Origin: Paenibacillus ferrarius
GTDB lineage: Bacteria > Bacillota > Bacilli > Paenibacillales > NBRC-103111
NCBI RefSeq assembly: GCF_002027705.1
Contig: NZ_MBTG01000001.1
Coordinates: forward strand, 248,001 to 312,000
DNA length: 64,000 nt
Direction: 5' to 3'
This document shows positions 46,009 through 54,766 of this stretch, in pieces; within the stretch, counting starts at the first letter, position 1, and each line of letters begins with the position of its first letter. A program made the position numbers and the translations under genes. Under the pieces are notes generated by a model that ran no database searches, was not told the origin of the DNA, and was given only the letters and a program-made list of their open reading frames with translations.

Positions 46009-46803
46009 ATGAAAATTGTATTTATTGGAGACATTGTAGGTTCTGTCGGAAGAAAAGCATTAAAAAGTATCATGCCACGCTTGAAGCAAGCACATCCCCA
46101 TGCAGTCTTTATCGCCAATGGGGAGAACGCAGCGGCTGGGAAAGGGATAACATCAGCCATTGCCAAAGAAATCTATGAGATGGGCATTCAGGCCCTTACA
46201 ATGGGCAATCATACATGGGATCAAAAAGAGATCTTCGATTTTATTGATCGTGACGAGAAAATGGTTCGGCCCGCTAACTTTCCTCCAGGTACGCCAGGGA
46301 GAGGGCATACAGTCATTAAGGTCAAAGATCAAGAACTGCTTATTATCAATTTACAGGGACGGACTTTCTTGCCGCCAATTGATTGTCCGTTTCGTAAAGT
46401 CGATGAGATTCTTGAAGCAGATAAGAAGAAGCACAAATTTGTGTTCGTCGATTTTCATGCGGAAGCAACCTCAGAGAAAATTGCCATGGGCTGGCATTTA
46501 GACGGGAAAGTATCAGCTGTAGTTGGTACGCATACGCATGTTCAAACCAACGATAACCGAGTTCTGCCGCAAGGAACTGCTTATGTTACCGATGTAGGAA
46601 TGGTAGGACCTCGAGATGGAATCCTTGGCGTTGAAAAGAATGCGGTGCTTCAGAAATTTAAAACACAGCTTCCGGTACGATTCGTAACAGATGAAGGGAA
46701 ATGGCATTTCCATGCCGTAGTCATCGAATTAAACGATCAAACGGGATCGGCCAAAAGTATCAATCTGATTCGTTATGATGAAGATCAAGTATTCATGGAT
46801 TAA
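46009..46803 (+). CDS. ymdB: YmdB metallophosphoesterase
   Basis: 264-residue calcineurin-like phosphodiesterase; B. subtilis YmdB acts on cyclic nucleotides in vitro and controls biofilm and motility programmes. Metal ligands are visible in FIGDIVGSVGRKAL, NGENAAAGKG, MGNHTWDQ, FHAEATSEK and GTHTHVQTND. ATG at 46009 with AAAGGAGC upstream. Paired with rny as in related genomes; both affect mRNA turnover in B. subtilis. Confidence 0.96.
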   Translation: MKIVFIGDIVGSVGRKALKSIMPRLKQAHPHAVFIANGENAAAGKGITSAIAKEIYEMGIQALTMGNHTWDQKEIFDFIDRDEKMVRPANFPPGTPGRGHTVIKVKDQELLIINLQGRTFLPPIDCPFRKVDEILEADKKKHKFVFVDFHAEATSEKIAMGWHLDGKVSAVVGTHTHVQTNDNRVLPQGTAYVTDVGMVGPRDGILGVEKNAVLQKFKTQLPVRFVTDEGKWHFHAVVIELNDQTGSAKSINLIRYDEDQVFMD

Positions 46804-46816
46804 AGTGTTTCATTCA

Positions 46817-46833
46817 GAACATTTCGAATGTTC
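46817..46833 (+). repeat. Perfect 7-bp palindrome upstream of spoVS
   Basis: GAACATT-TCG-AATGTTC, 14 bp after the ymdB stop. It is not a LexA or CIRCE box and has no T-run. May be a repressor site or a 3' hairpin. Confidence 0.6.
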
Positions 46834-46919
46834 AAATTTAGTGAACTGACATGTTTGGTGCTTCTCGCGAATAGAATGGTTAATGGAATCTATCCATCAT
46901 TCCCGAGGAGGTACTATTC

Positions 46920-47180
46920 ATGGATGTATTAAAAGTTTCAGCAAAATCCAATCCAAACTCCGTAGCAGGTGCACTGGCAGGCGTTTTGCGTGAGCGCGGA
47001 GCTGCAGAGCTCCAAGCCATCGGTGCAGGAGCCCTAAACCAGGCCATCAAAGCAGTAGCTATCGCAAGAGGATTTGTGGCGCCTAGTGGAGTTGACCTAA
47101 TCTGTGTACCAGCATTCACAGATATCGTGATTGACGGAGAAGATCGGACGGCCATTAAATTAATTGTTGAGCCTCGTTAA
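46920..47180 (+). CDS. spoVS: Stage V sporulation protein S
   Basis: 86-residue Alba-like nucleic-acid-binding protein that affects septation and coat assembly during sporulation in B. subtilis. The sequence is strongly conserved in the family: DVLKVSAKSNPNSVAGALAG and GAGALNQAIKAVAIARGFV. ATG at 46920 behind CGAGGAGG. No convincing sigma-H site was found upstream. A terminator follows. Confidence 0.98.
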   Translation: MDVLKVSAKSNPNSVAGALAGVLRERGAAELQAIGAGALNQAIKAVAIARGFVAPSGVDLICVPAFTDIVIDGEDRTAIKLIVEPR

Positions 47181-47209
47181 GACAACGACAGCATACATAA
47201 AGCAAGATG

Positions 47210-47235
47210 CCTGTTTACCATGTAGACAGGTTTTT
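47210..47235 (+). terminator. Terminator after spoVS
   Basis: CCTGTTTAC-CAT-GTAGACAGG (one G-U pair) then TTTTT. Confidence 0.85.
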
Positions 47236-47281
47236 AGCTGTTGAGCTGTATGAAAAAGTAAAGTGTATTCAAATTTCTCAG

Positions 47282-47305
47282 AAACCTCTTCGCAGAGGTT
47301 TTTGT
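47282..47305 (+). terminator. Second terminator-like hairpin, just before the dipeptidase
   Basis: AAACCTCT-TCGC-AGAGGTTT followed by TTGTCTT. It lies 70 nt downstream of the first terminator and 33 nt before the dipeptidase start, so it could also be an attenuator. Confidence 0.65.
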
Positions 47306-47337
47306 CTTGTTTGGACGTATACGAGGAGGCTGGATGG

Positions 47338-48279
47338 ATGAGAATCATGGATGGACATTGCGATGCGCTTACGAAGCTCTATGTAAATCCCAAGCTTGAA
47401 TTCGGGAGAGAAGAACAGGAACTTGATGTGAGTTATCCAAGATTGAAACATGCTGGAGTGAAGGTGCAGTGTTTCGCTATCTACTTATCTGATTCCATTC
47501 AGCAGCCTACTTTTGAACATATTTTGCAAATGGTTGATTTATTTTATCGTCAGATAGGCCGCCATCCAGGGATGCATGTTATTCAGACCACAGAAGATTG
47601 GCATCTTGTAGAGGCAAGTGAGCGAATTGGGGCGATTTTAACACTTGAAGGGTTAGATGCGCTTGCTGGCAACATGATGCATGTGCGAATATTGCAGCAA
47701 CTTGGTGTTAGAAGTATTGGACTCACATGGAACTATGCGAATTGGGCGGCTGACGGCGTGATGGAGCCTAGAAAAGGTGGTTTCACAAGAAAAGGGAAGC
47801 AGATGTTAAAAGATTTAGAAACAATGGGTATAATAGTAGATGTGTCACACTTGTCTACAACGGCTTTCTGGGAAATGGTCGAGCTGTACAACAAGCCTTT
47901 CATTGCCTCTCATTCGAATGCCCAAAAAATATGTCCCCATCCAAGAAATTTATCAGATGAGCAGATTAAAGCTATCATTCAATGTAAGGGAACAATTGGA
48001 ATCACGTTCGTCCCTTACTTCGTAGACAGTGCGAATCTGACGGTGCCGATCTCGGCATTGTTAAAACACATTGATCATGTATGTTCATTAGGAGGAGAGG
48101 GACAACTTGGATTCGGATCTGATTTTGACGGGATTGAGCAGTGGATCAAAGGGCTGAGACATGTAGGGCAATATGAAAATATAATAGAAGCTTTATGTAA
48201 AAACTATAGGGAATCACAAGTCGAGGCATTTTTGTATGGCAATTGGCGCAATTTCATGCTCACGAGCCTACCGAAATGA
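47338..48279 (+). CDS. M19-family membrane-dipeptidase-like hydrolase
   Basis: About 313 residues, amidohydrolase fold of renal-dipeptidase type. Zinc ligands in MDGHCDAL, the bridging glutamate in TLEGLDAL, and histidines in DVSHLS and ASHSNAQKICPHPRNL; GFGSDFDGIEQW is the late conserved segment. The ATG at 47338 has AGGAGG 8 nt upstream; the longer ORF from 47263 crosses the terminator hairpin. No signal peptide, so probably cytosolic. Found near spoVS in related genomes; the natural substrate is unknown. Confidence 0.9.
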   Translation: MRIMDGHCDALTKLYVNPKLEFGREEQELDVSYPRLKHAGVKVQCFAIYLSDSIQQPTFEHILQMVDLFYRQIGRHPGMHVIQTTEDWHLVEASERIGAILTLEGLDALAGNMMHVRILQQLGVRSIGLTWNYANWAADGVMEPRKGGFTRKGKQMLKDLETMGIIVDVSHLSTTAFWEMVELYNKPFIASHSNAQKICPHPRNLSDEQIKAIIQCKGTIGITFVPYFVDSANLTVPISALLKHIDHVCSLGGEGQLGFGSDFDGIEQWIKGLRHVGQYENIIEALCKNYRESQVEAFLYGNWRNFMLTSLPK

Positions 48280-48486
48280 ATGATTCACAACCGATCTAAA
48301 ATTGATATGGATTCGATCTAAAAACTCTATCTGTTAGAATTGTTTGTACCCCTTGCAATTTGATCCATAAAGGCATAGAATTTGGTTGACAAGTGAAAGA
48401 AAATTTTTATTGCATCATCTTCATTTACTACACAATTAGCTTATCAATGTCTTCATGCAGCTACAATTAAAAGGAGTGGACGTACG
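48280..48486 (+). promoter_or_regulatory. korA upstream region with direct repeat and a possible promoter
   Basis: CGATCTAAAA occurs twice (48292-48301 and 48314-48323), 22 bp apart, about two helical turns. A consensus -35 TTGACA lies at 48386-48391, but only a weak -10 (TTTATT, 48407-48412) is seen. No ORF. Confidence 0.45.
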
Positions 48487-50235
48487 GTGATTAGTCAGTT
48501 ATCTTGGAAAATCGGAGGTCAGCAGGGTGAAGGGGTCGAAAGTACAGACCGCATTTTCTCTACTGCATTGAACCGTCTCGGTTACTATTTGTATGGGTAC
48601 CGTCATTTCTCTTCACGGATTAAGGGGGGACATACGAATAACAAGATTCGCATCAGCACTAAACCGATTCGCGCAATTTCAGACGATTTAGACATTCTGG
48701 TTGCTTTCGATCAGGAAAGTATCGACTTCAATGCTCACGAGCTTCGTGACAATGGTGTTATCGTAGCAGATGCTAAATTTAACCCAGTATTACCTGAAGG
48801 AATCAAAGCACGTCTGTTTCCAGTTCCGATTACTGCAATCGCAGAAGAGCTAGGAACATCCCTATTTAAGAACATGGCCGCATCTGGTGCTTCCTGGGCA
48901 CTGCTCGGATTGCCAATTGATGTGTTTAATAAAGCTGTTGAAGAAGAGTTTGGCCGTAAGGGCGCAGCTGTCGTTGAGAAGAATATTGAAGCCGTTCGCA
49001 AAGGTGCTGAATCCGTTCTTGAATTAGCAGGCGGACCTATTCTTGACTTCCAATTGGAACCAGCTGATGGCAAACAAAAATTGTTCATGATCGGTAATGA
49101 TGCAATCGCTCTTGGAGCAGTTGCCGCAGGTTGCCGCTTTATGCCAGCATACCCGATTACACCTGCTTCAGAGGTAATGGAATATCTGATCAAAGCACTT
49201 CCGAAATTAGGCGGTACTGTTATCCAAACAGAAGACGAAATCGCAGCATGTACAATGGCAATCGGCGCTAACTACGCAGGTGCTCGTGCGCTGACAGCTT
49301 CTGCGGGTCCTGGTCTTTCCTTGATGATGGAAGCTATTGGTCTGGCTGGTATGACAGAAACACCGGTTGTTATCGTAGATACACAACGTGGTGGTCCAAG
49401 TACAGGTCTTCCAACGAAGCAAGAACAATCCGACTTGAACGCAATGGTTTATGGAACTCACGGTGAGATCCCCAAAATCGTATTGTCCCCAAGCACGATT
49501 GAAGAGTGCTTCTATGACACGATTGAAGCTTTCAACCTTGCTGAGAAATATCAAGTTCCTGTTATCTTGATGACGGATCTTCAACTTTCTCTAGGTAAAC
49601 AATCCGCAGAAATGCTGGATTACAACCGCATCGTGATTGACCGCGGAACTTTGGTAACTGAAGCTCCAGAACAAGAAGCGAACCAATTGTTCAAGCGTTA
49701 TGAATTCACAGAAAACGGTGTATCACCGCGTGTAATTCCTGGCGTTAAACATGGTATTCACCATGTTACTGGGGTTGAGCATGACCAAACGGGTCGTCCA
49801 TCCGAGAGCACGGAAAATCGTCAACGCATGATGGATAAACGTCTTGAGAAGTTGAAACACATTCAAGTAACAGACGCTGTGAAAGTGGATGCTCCTCACG
49901 AAAACCCAGATCTTCTGATTATCGGTATGGGTTCAACAGGTGGAACCATTGACGAAGCTCGCCGCCGCGTAGAGTTGGAAGGCATCAAAACGAACCATGC
50001 AACAGTTCGCTTGATTCATCCATTCCCGACTGAGCAATTGCGTCCATATATTGAAAAAGCAAAAACGGTTATCGTTGTTGAAAACAATGCAACTGGCCAA
50101 TTAGCTGATCAAATTAAACTGCATGTTGGTCATGCAGATAAAATTAAAAATGTCCTTAAGTACAACGGTAACCCGTTCTTACCGGCAGAAATTGAACAAA
50201 AATGTAAGGAGTTGACTTTAGCATGGCAACATTAA
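48487..50235 (+). CDS. korA: 2-oxoacid:ferredoxin oxidoreductase, gamma-alpha fused subunit
   Basis: With KorB oxidises a 2-oxoacid (2-oxoglutarate or pyruvate type) with CoA, reducing ferredoxin. 582 residues: gamma domain (about 1-190; IGGQQGEGVESTDRIFS, SSRIKGGHTNNKIRIS), then the alpha pyrimidine-binding domain (FMPAYPITPASEVMEYL, TASAGPGLSLMMEAIGL) and the CoA-interacting domain II (ATVRLIHPFPTEQLRPYI). GTG at 48487 behind AAAAGGAGTGG. Overlaps korB by 13 nt. Substrate choice cannot be read from sequence. Confidence 0.94.
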   Translation: MISQLSWKIGGQQGEGVESTDRIFSTALNRLGYYLYGYRHFSSRIKGGHTNNKIRISTKPIRAISDDLDILVAFDQESIDFNAHELRDNGVIVADAKFNPVLPEGIKARLFPVPITAIAEELGTSLFKNMAASGASWALLGLPIDVFNKAVEEEFGRKGAAVVEKNIEAVRKGAESVLELAGGPILDFQLEPADGKQKLFMIGNDAIALGAVAAGCRFMPAYPITPASEVMEYLIKALPKLGGTVIQTEDEIAACTMAIGANYAGARALTASAGPGLSLMMEAIGLAGMTETPVVIVDTQRGGPSTGLPTKQEQSDLNAMVYGTHGEIPKIVLSPSTIEECFYDTIEAFNLAEKYQVPVILMTDLQLSLGKQSAEMLDYNRIVIDRGTLVTEAPEQEANQLFKRYEFTENGVSPRVIPGVKHGIHHVTGVEHDQTGRPSESTENRQRMMDKRLEKLKHIQVTDAVKVDAPHENPDLLIIGMGSTGGTIDEARRRVELEGIKTNHATVRLIHPFPTEQLRPYIEKAKTVIVVENNATGQLADQIKLHVGHADKIKNVLKYNGNPFLPAEIEQKCKELTLAWQH

Positions 50236-51089
50236 AAGACTTTCGTAACAATGTAAAGCCAAACTGGTGTCCGGGGTGCGGAGATTTCTCCGTACAAGCG
50301 GCCATTCAGCGTGCAGCAGCTAATGTTGGTTTAGAGCCTGAAGGATTGGCAGTTGTATCGGGTATCGGTTGTTCCGGCCGTATCTCCGGTTACATCAATG
50401 CTTACGGCTTCCATGGTATTCACGGTAGATCTTTGCCAATCGCACAAGGTGTGAAAATGGCTAACCGTGATTTGACAGTTATCGCTTCCGGCGGTGACGG
50501 TGATGGCTTCGCAATCGGTATGGGACATACTGTCCATGCGATTCGTCGTAACATCGACGTAACTTACATCGTAATGGATAACCAAATCTACGGTTTGACG
50601 AAAGGTCAAGCATCTCCACGTAGTGCGGAAGGCTTCAAAACGAAAAGTACACCACTGGGCACAATTGAGTCCGCAATTTCTCCTTTGGAAGTTGCCATGG
50701 CGGCAGGTGCAACTTTCGTAGCGCAATCGTTCTCCAGCAACTTGAAACAGTTAACAGCTGTTATCGAAGCTGGTTTGAACCACAAAGGTTTCTCTTTGAT
50801 CAACGTATTCAGTCCTTGTGTAACTTTTAACAAAGTGAACACATATGACTGGTTCAAAGAAAACATCGTGGATCTGGATGAAATTCCAGATTATGATTAC
50901 ACGAACCGCGTGATGGCAATGACCAAAATCATGGAAACAAACTCCATGTTGACAGGTATCATTTACCAAAACAAAGAGAAAAAGAGCTACGAAGATTCCA
51001 TTCCTACTTTTGCTAAAGAAGGACTCACGAAACAAGATCTTCATATTTCAGAAGCTGATTTCAACAAAATGCTTACTGAGTTCAAATAA
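50223..51089 (+). CDS. korB: 2-oxoacid:ferredoxin oxidoreductase, beta subunit
   Basis: Thiamine-diphosphate-binding subunit, 288 residues. Iron-sulfur cysteines in NWCPGCGDFSVQ, GIGCSGRISGY and FSPCVTFN; ThDP/Mg site in GGDGDGFAIGMGH with VMDNQIYGLTKGQ. The start overlaps the end of korA, so the subunits are coupled. A terminator follows, then pduL. Homologous korAB pairs lie beside miaB in other Bacillales. Confidence 0.95.
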   Translation: MATLKDFRNNVKPNWCPGCGDFSVQAAIQRAAANVGLEPEGLAVVSGIGCSGRISGYINAYGFHGIHGRSLPIAQGVKMANRDLTVIASGGDGDGFAIGMGHTVHAIRRNIDVTYIVMDNQIYGLTKGQASPRSAEGFKTKSTPLGTIESAISPLEVAMAAGATFVAQSFSSNLKQLTAVIEAGLNHKGFSLINVFSPCVTFNKVNTYDWFKENIVDLDEIPDYDYTNRVMAMTKIMETNSMLTGIIYQNKEKKSYEDSIPTFAKEGLTKQDLHISEADFNKMLTEFK

Positions 51090-51105
51090 TAAGTGTACAA
51101 CGCTT

Positions 51106-51139
51106 AAGGGCATATGGAGAAAATCCGTATGCCCTTTTT
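51106..51139 (+). terminator. Terminator after korB
   Basis: AAGGGCATA-T-GGA pairs with TCC-G-TATGCCCTT, followed by TTT. Confidence 0.88.
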
Positions 51140-51190
51140 GCTGAGCGGCAATACTGACAACTATACCAATCATAAAGGATGGATATATCT

Positions 51191-51760
51191 ATGAAAACTG
51201 TGCCAGTAGGAGTTTCGGCTAGACATATACACGTATCACCAGAGCATATTGAAATTTTGTTCGGAAAGGGTTATGAATTAACGAACTTTAAGGATCTTTC
51301 ACAACCAGGCCAATTCGCTGCGCAAGAAACAGTGACGATTGTAGGTCCTAAAGGCAAATTCGAAAAAGTGAGAATTCTTGGCCCAGCTCGTCCAAGCACG
51401 CAAATCGAAGTGTCACGTACGGATTCCTTTGCATTGGGCATTAAACCACCTGTACGAGAGTCTGGGTACATAGAAGATACGCCTGGACTTCGTGTCATAG
51501 GTCCAGTGGGGGAAGTAGAACTGGAGCGGGGCGTTATTGTCGCGGCTCGTCATATTCATTTTCATACCTCGGATGCTGAAAAGTGGGGGATTCAAGATAA
51601 ACAGAAGCTTAGAGTTAAATTGCATGGTGAACGTCCTTTGATCCTTGAGGATGTGATTGCACGGGTTTCTGATCAATATGCGCTGGACATGCACATAGAT
51701 ACGGATGAGGGAAATGCGGCAGGAGTTAACACAGGCGATCTGGCAGAGCTGCTGGAGTAA
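51191..51760 (+). CDS. pduL: PduL-family phosphate acyltransferase
   Basis: Swaps CoA and phosphate on short acyl groups (acyl-CoA + Pi to acyl phosphate). 189 residues, two related halves with zinc histidines in SARHIHVSPEHIEILFG and AARHIHFHTSDAEKWG. The ATG at 51191 has AAAGGATGG 8 nt upstream; an ATG at 51179 lies in that site. No microcompartment shell genes are near, so this is a free cytosolic form. Placement after korAB suggests acyl-CoA made by KorAB may be turned into acyl phosphate for ATP (inference). Confidence 0.92.
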   Translation: MKTVPVGVSARHIHVSPEHIEILFGKGYELTNFKDLSQPGQFAAQETVTIVGPKGKFEKVRILGPARPSTQIEVSRTDSFALGIKPPVRESGYIEDTPGLRVIGPVGEVELERGVIVAARHIHFHTSDAEKWGIQDKQKLRVKLHGERPLILEDVIARVSDQYALDMHIDTDEGNAAGVNTGDLAELLE

Positions 51761-51800
51761 GTGCAATATGCCATGTTTTCACACATAAGCCAATTTACTT

Positions 51801-51830
51801 TTGTACTAAGTAGGCTTGAGATGCTATAAT
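51801..51830 (+). promoter_or_regulatory. Sigma-A promoter of miaB-ricA
   Basis: TTGTAC (51801-51806), 18 bp, TATAAT (51825-51830) with TGC extended -10. Confidence 0.8.
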
Positions 51831-51897
51831 AAAAGTTGCGTATTTATTTGTAAGCTGGGTAAGTTTTCATCAAGCAAAACTCTTAGGAGGAAAGAAA

Positions 51898-53379
51898 GTG
51901 GCTAACCAAGTAAAATCCGATAAGGATTATTCCCAATATTTTCAGCCTCCTTCACTGACTGATGCTAAAAAGCGCGGAAAAGAAGAGATCGCCGTACATT
52001 ATGATTTCATGATTCCTGAGGACATGCAGGGGTTCGGCAAAGATAAATATTATTTAATTCGCACTTACGGATGTCAGATGAATGAGCACGATACCGAAGT
52101 TATGAAGGGCCTGCTTGAGCAAATGGGCTATCAGACGACGGAAGACAAAAATCAAGCAGATGTCATCTTACTGAATACCTGTGCAATTCGAGAGAATGCG
52201 GAAGATAAGGTGTTTGGTGAATTAGGACATTTGAAAGCTTTGAAAGCACAGAAACCTGGTCTTGTTCTTGGTGTGTGTGGATGTATGTCTCAAGAAGAAG
52301 CGGTTGTAAACCGGATTATGCAAAAGCATGCTTTTGTTGATCTGATATTCGGAACACATAATATTCATCGACTGCCAGCCTTATTGAAGGATGCCTTTTA
52401 TAATAAAGAAATGGTTGTAGAGGTATGGTCAAAAGAAGGCGATATCGTTGAGAACTTACCGAAGAAGCGGGAAGGCATTCGGGCATGGGTAAACATCATG
52501 TTCGGCTGTGATAAATTCTGCACCTACTGCATTGTTCCGTATACGCGCGGGAAAGAGAGAAGCCGGAGACCGCAGGATGTACTTGCAGAGGTTAGAGATT
52601 TGGCCCGACAAGGATTTCAAGAAATTACATTGCTTGGACAGAACGTCAATGCTTATGGCAAAGACTTTGAAGATATTACGTATTCCTTCGCTGATTTGAT
52701 GGATGATATTCGTAAAATTGATGTGCCGCGCATTCGCTTCACAACCTCACATCCACGGGATTTTGATGATCAGTTGATTGAAGTATTGGGGAAACGCGGT
52801 AATCTTGTTGAACATATTCATTTGCCGGTCCAATCAGGGAATACCGAAGTTCTTAAACGAATGAGCCGGAAATATTCCAGAGATCATTACTTAACACTCG
52901 CCCGCAAAATCAAGGAAACACTTCCTGACGTTGTTCTGACAACGGACATCATCGTTGGTTTCCCTGGGGAAACCGATGAGCAGTTTAACGAAACGATGTC
53001 CCTGTATGAAGAAATTGGCTTTGACTTCGCCTTTACTTTCATATACTCGCCGCGCGAAGGAACACCTGCCGCTGGCATGGAAGATAATGTTCCGATGGAA
53101 GTTAAGAAACAAAGGCTGTACCGCTTGAATGAGCTGGTTAATGCACACAGCAAGGCAAGTAATGATAAGCTGCTTGGCCAAACTGTAGAAGTGCTTGTTG
53201 AAGGCGAAAGCAAGAATAATGCTGATGTATTGGCAGGACGCACGCGTACGAATAAACTGATTCATTTCACCGGCTCCAAGGAGTTAATCGGTCGAATGGT
53301 TGAAGTTCATGTAACGCAGGCGCAAACTTGGATTTTAAAGGGTGAAATTGTAGAAGAGCCCTTGAAACTTTCCATTTAA
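51898..53379 (+). CDS. miaB: tRNA-2-methylthio-N6-dimethylallyladenosine synthase MiaB
   Basis: Radical-SAM enzyme that adds 2-methylthio to i6A37 of tRNAs reading UNN codons. 493 residues: a Firmicutes-type N-terminal extension of about 45 residues, UPF0004 domain ([18 protein letters not shown]), radical-SAM cysteines C204, C208 and C211 in CDKFCTYC followed by [12 protein letters not shown], and a TRAM domain. GTG start at 51898 behind TTAGGAGGAAAG. Own promoter; ricA follows by 38 bp. Confidence 0.97.
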   Translation: MANQVKSDKDYSQYFQPPSLTDAKKRGKEEIAVHYDFMIPEDMQGFGKDKYYLIRTYGCQMNEHDTEVMKGLLEQMGYQTTEDKNQADVILLNTCAIRENAEDKVFGELGHLKALKAQKPGLVLGVCGCMSQEEAVVNRIMQKHAFVDLIFGTHNIHRLPALLKDAFYNKEMVVEVWSKEGDIVENLPKKREGIRAWVNIMFGCDKFCTYCIVPYTRGKERSRRPQDVLAEVRDLARQGFQEITLLGQNVNAYGKDFEDITYSFADLMDDIRKIDVPRIRFTTSHPRDFDDQLIEVLGKRGNLVEHIHLPVQSGNTEVLKRMSRKYSRDHYLTLARKIKETLPDVVLTTDIIVGFPGETDEQFNETMSLYEEIGFDFAFTFIYSPREGTPAAGMEDNVPMEVKKQRLYRLNELVNAHSKASNDKLLGQTVEVLVEGESKNNADVLAGRTRTNKLIHFTGSKELIGRMVEVHVTQAQTWILKGEIVEEPLKLSI

Positions 53380-53417
53380 ATATAATTCGGAAGTCAAATT
53401 GACAGGAGTGTGCTGAG

Positions 53418-53882
53418 ATGTCGCAATGTGACCATAATCATCATGATAACGAGCCTCATGCTTTTAAAGTAGAGGAGTTTACCAATACAGAAATGATCGT
53501 ACGTGAAGATATTTTATCTAAAGCCAAAGAATTAGCCAATTTGTTGACGACTTCAAATGAAGTTCAGTTTTATCAAAAAGCTGAAAAGCAAATTTCCAAT
53601 AATCCAGATATTCAAGTGCTGATTAGTGCGATTAAGAAGAAACAGAAAGAAATCGTTGCGTTCCAAACTTTTCAAAATGCAAAAATGATTGAAAAGATCG
53701 AGAACGAAATCGAAGTGCTGCAGGACGAACTAGACGGCATTCCGATTGTAAACGAATTTAAACAAACACAGGATGATATTAATTACTTATTGCAGCTGGT
53801 TATGTCCGTGATTCGAGATACAATTTCCGATAAAATCAACGTGGAAGCGGGCTCAGCAGAAGCACCAACCTCGTGTGATTAA
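53418..53882 (+). CDS. ricA: RicA (YmcA) family regulator
   Basis: Subunit of the RicAFT (Y) complex, which promotes RNase Y-dependent mRNA maturation and supports competence, biofilm and sporulation in B. subtilis. 154 residues, mostly helical (YmcF/YlbF fold). The N-terminus is unusual: MSQCDHNHHDNEPH, rich in His with a Cys; another Cys is at the C-terminus (TSCD). RicAFT binds [4Fe-4S] clusters through cysteines, so these could be ligands. Follows miaB as in B. subtilis; rny is about 8 kb upstream. Confidence 0.9.
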   Translation: MSQCDHNHHDNEPHAFKVEEFTNTEMIVREDILSKAKELANLLTTSNEVQFYQKAEKQISNNPDIQVLISAIKKKQKEIVAFQTFQNAKMIEKIENEIEVLQDELDGIPIVNEFKQTQDDINYLLQLVMSVIRDTISDKINVEAGSAEAPTSCD

Positions 53883-53908
53883 TAAGCTGGTGTTCGTGTA
53901 GACATCCC

Positions 53909-53956
53909 AAATCGCCCTCTACTCAGGCTACGGCTTGATAGGAGCGGCGATTTTTC
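53909..53956 (+). terminator. Terminator after ricA
   Basis: AAATCGCC (53909-53916) pairs with GGCGATTT (53946-53953) around a further structured loop, then TTC. Marks the end of the conserved block. Confidence 0.75.
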
Positions 53957-54031
53957 TCAAATGAGCTGATGAGAGCGAAGTCATGATATCGGAATGACCG
54001 AAAGAATATGCTATCCGGAGGGGACATTGTC

Positions 54032-54766
54032 ATGCTTACCGTTCGTAATTTAAGTAAAGTATATCCGCCAGACAATCAGGTTCTTTCGCAAGTTAGCTTT
54101 CAAGTAGATGAAGGCGAATTCATTGCTGTCATTGGGAGCAGCGGAAGTGGCAAAACAACATTATTGCGATGTATCAGTCATCAAGAGAAATGGACAAGCG
54201 GCCAGTTAATCTATAAATCCGACGATATTTCCAAGCCAGGACCCTGGGAACGGTTTAAATTAGGCAAAGATTTCGCTTATCTCGAAGAGAAGCCTGCATT
54301 GAATCGAAATAAAAGCGCTATCAAAAACGTCATGATGGGGAAAGTCTATAAAGCGCCTTTACGTATCCTAACCGGTATGACGTCACGCGATGAGCATGTT
54401 GTTGGCATGGACTATCTGGAGAAAGTCGGGCTTCTGGATAAAGGCGACAAGAAGGTCGGTCAGTTAAGCGGAGGCGAGCAGCAGCGTGTTGCAATCGCTA
54501 AGGCTTTAATACTTGGACCGAAGGTCCTCGTTGCGGATGAGCCTGTATCCGGTTTGGATCCTAAGTCAACAGAGTATATCATTCAGGATTTGAAGTCCTT
54601 GTGTAAAGACCGCAACATGAGTGTCATTGCTACTTTGCACCAAGTAGAGCTTGCGGAAAGATACGCAACACGTATTTGGGGGCTGTCTGAAGGGAAAATC
54701 GTTCTAGATATTCCAGCCAGATCACTAACGCTCCGTGAAAAAAAGCTAATTTTTGGTGAAGTATGA
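54032..54766 (+). CDS. Orphan ABC transporter ATPase, PhnC-like
   Basis: 244 residues, cytosolic ATPase. Walker A GSSGSGKT (35-42), signature LSGGEQQRVAIAKAL, Walker B VLVADEPVSGLDP and the switch histidine in ATLHQVELAERYATR. The sequence around SRDEHVVGMDYLEKVGLL resembles phosphonate-type (PhnC) ATPases, but no permease or binding protein is encoded nearby. ATG at 54032 behind CGGAGGGGAC. The last 4 nt overlap the phosphatase gene, indicating a fixed pair. Partner and substrate unknown. Confidence 0.88.
   Translation: MLTVRNLSKVYPPDNQVLSQVSFQVDEGEFIAVIGSSGSGKTTLLRCISHQEKWTSGQLIYKSDDISKPGPWERFKLGKDFAYLEEKPALNRNKSAIKNVMMGKVYKAPLRILTGMTSRDEHVVGMDYLEKVGLLDKGDKKVGQLSGGEQQRVAIAKALILGPKVLVADEPVSGLDPKSTEYIIQDLKSLCKDRNMSVIATLHQVELAERYATRIWGLSEGKIVLDIPARSLTLREKKLIFGEV

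Noticed and set aside
46817..46833. Palindrome GAACATT-TCG-AATGTTC as an SOS or CIRCE box
   Set aside because: Half-site spacing fits neither LexA (CGAAC-N4-GTTCG) nor CIRCE (TTAGCACTC-N9-GAGTGCTAA). Kept only as an unexplained palindrome.
46840..46919. Sigma-H promoter for spoVS
   Set aside because: A GAAT-containing -10 can be drawn near 46873 but no AGGA-type -35 lies 11-12 bp upstream.
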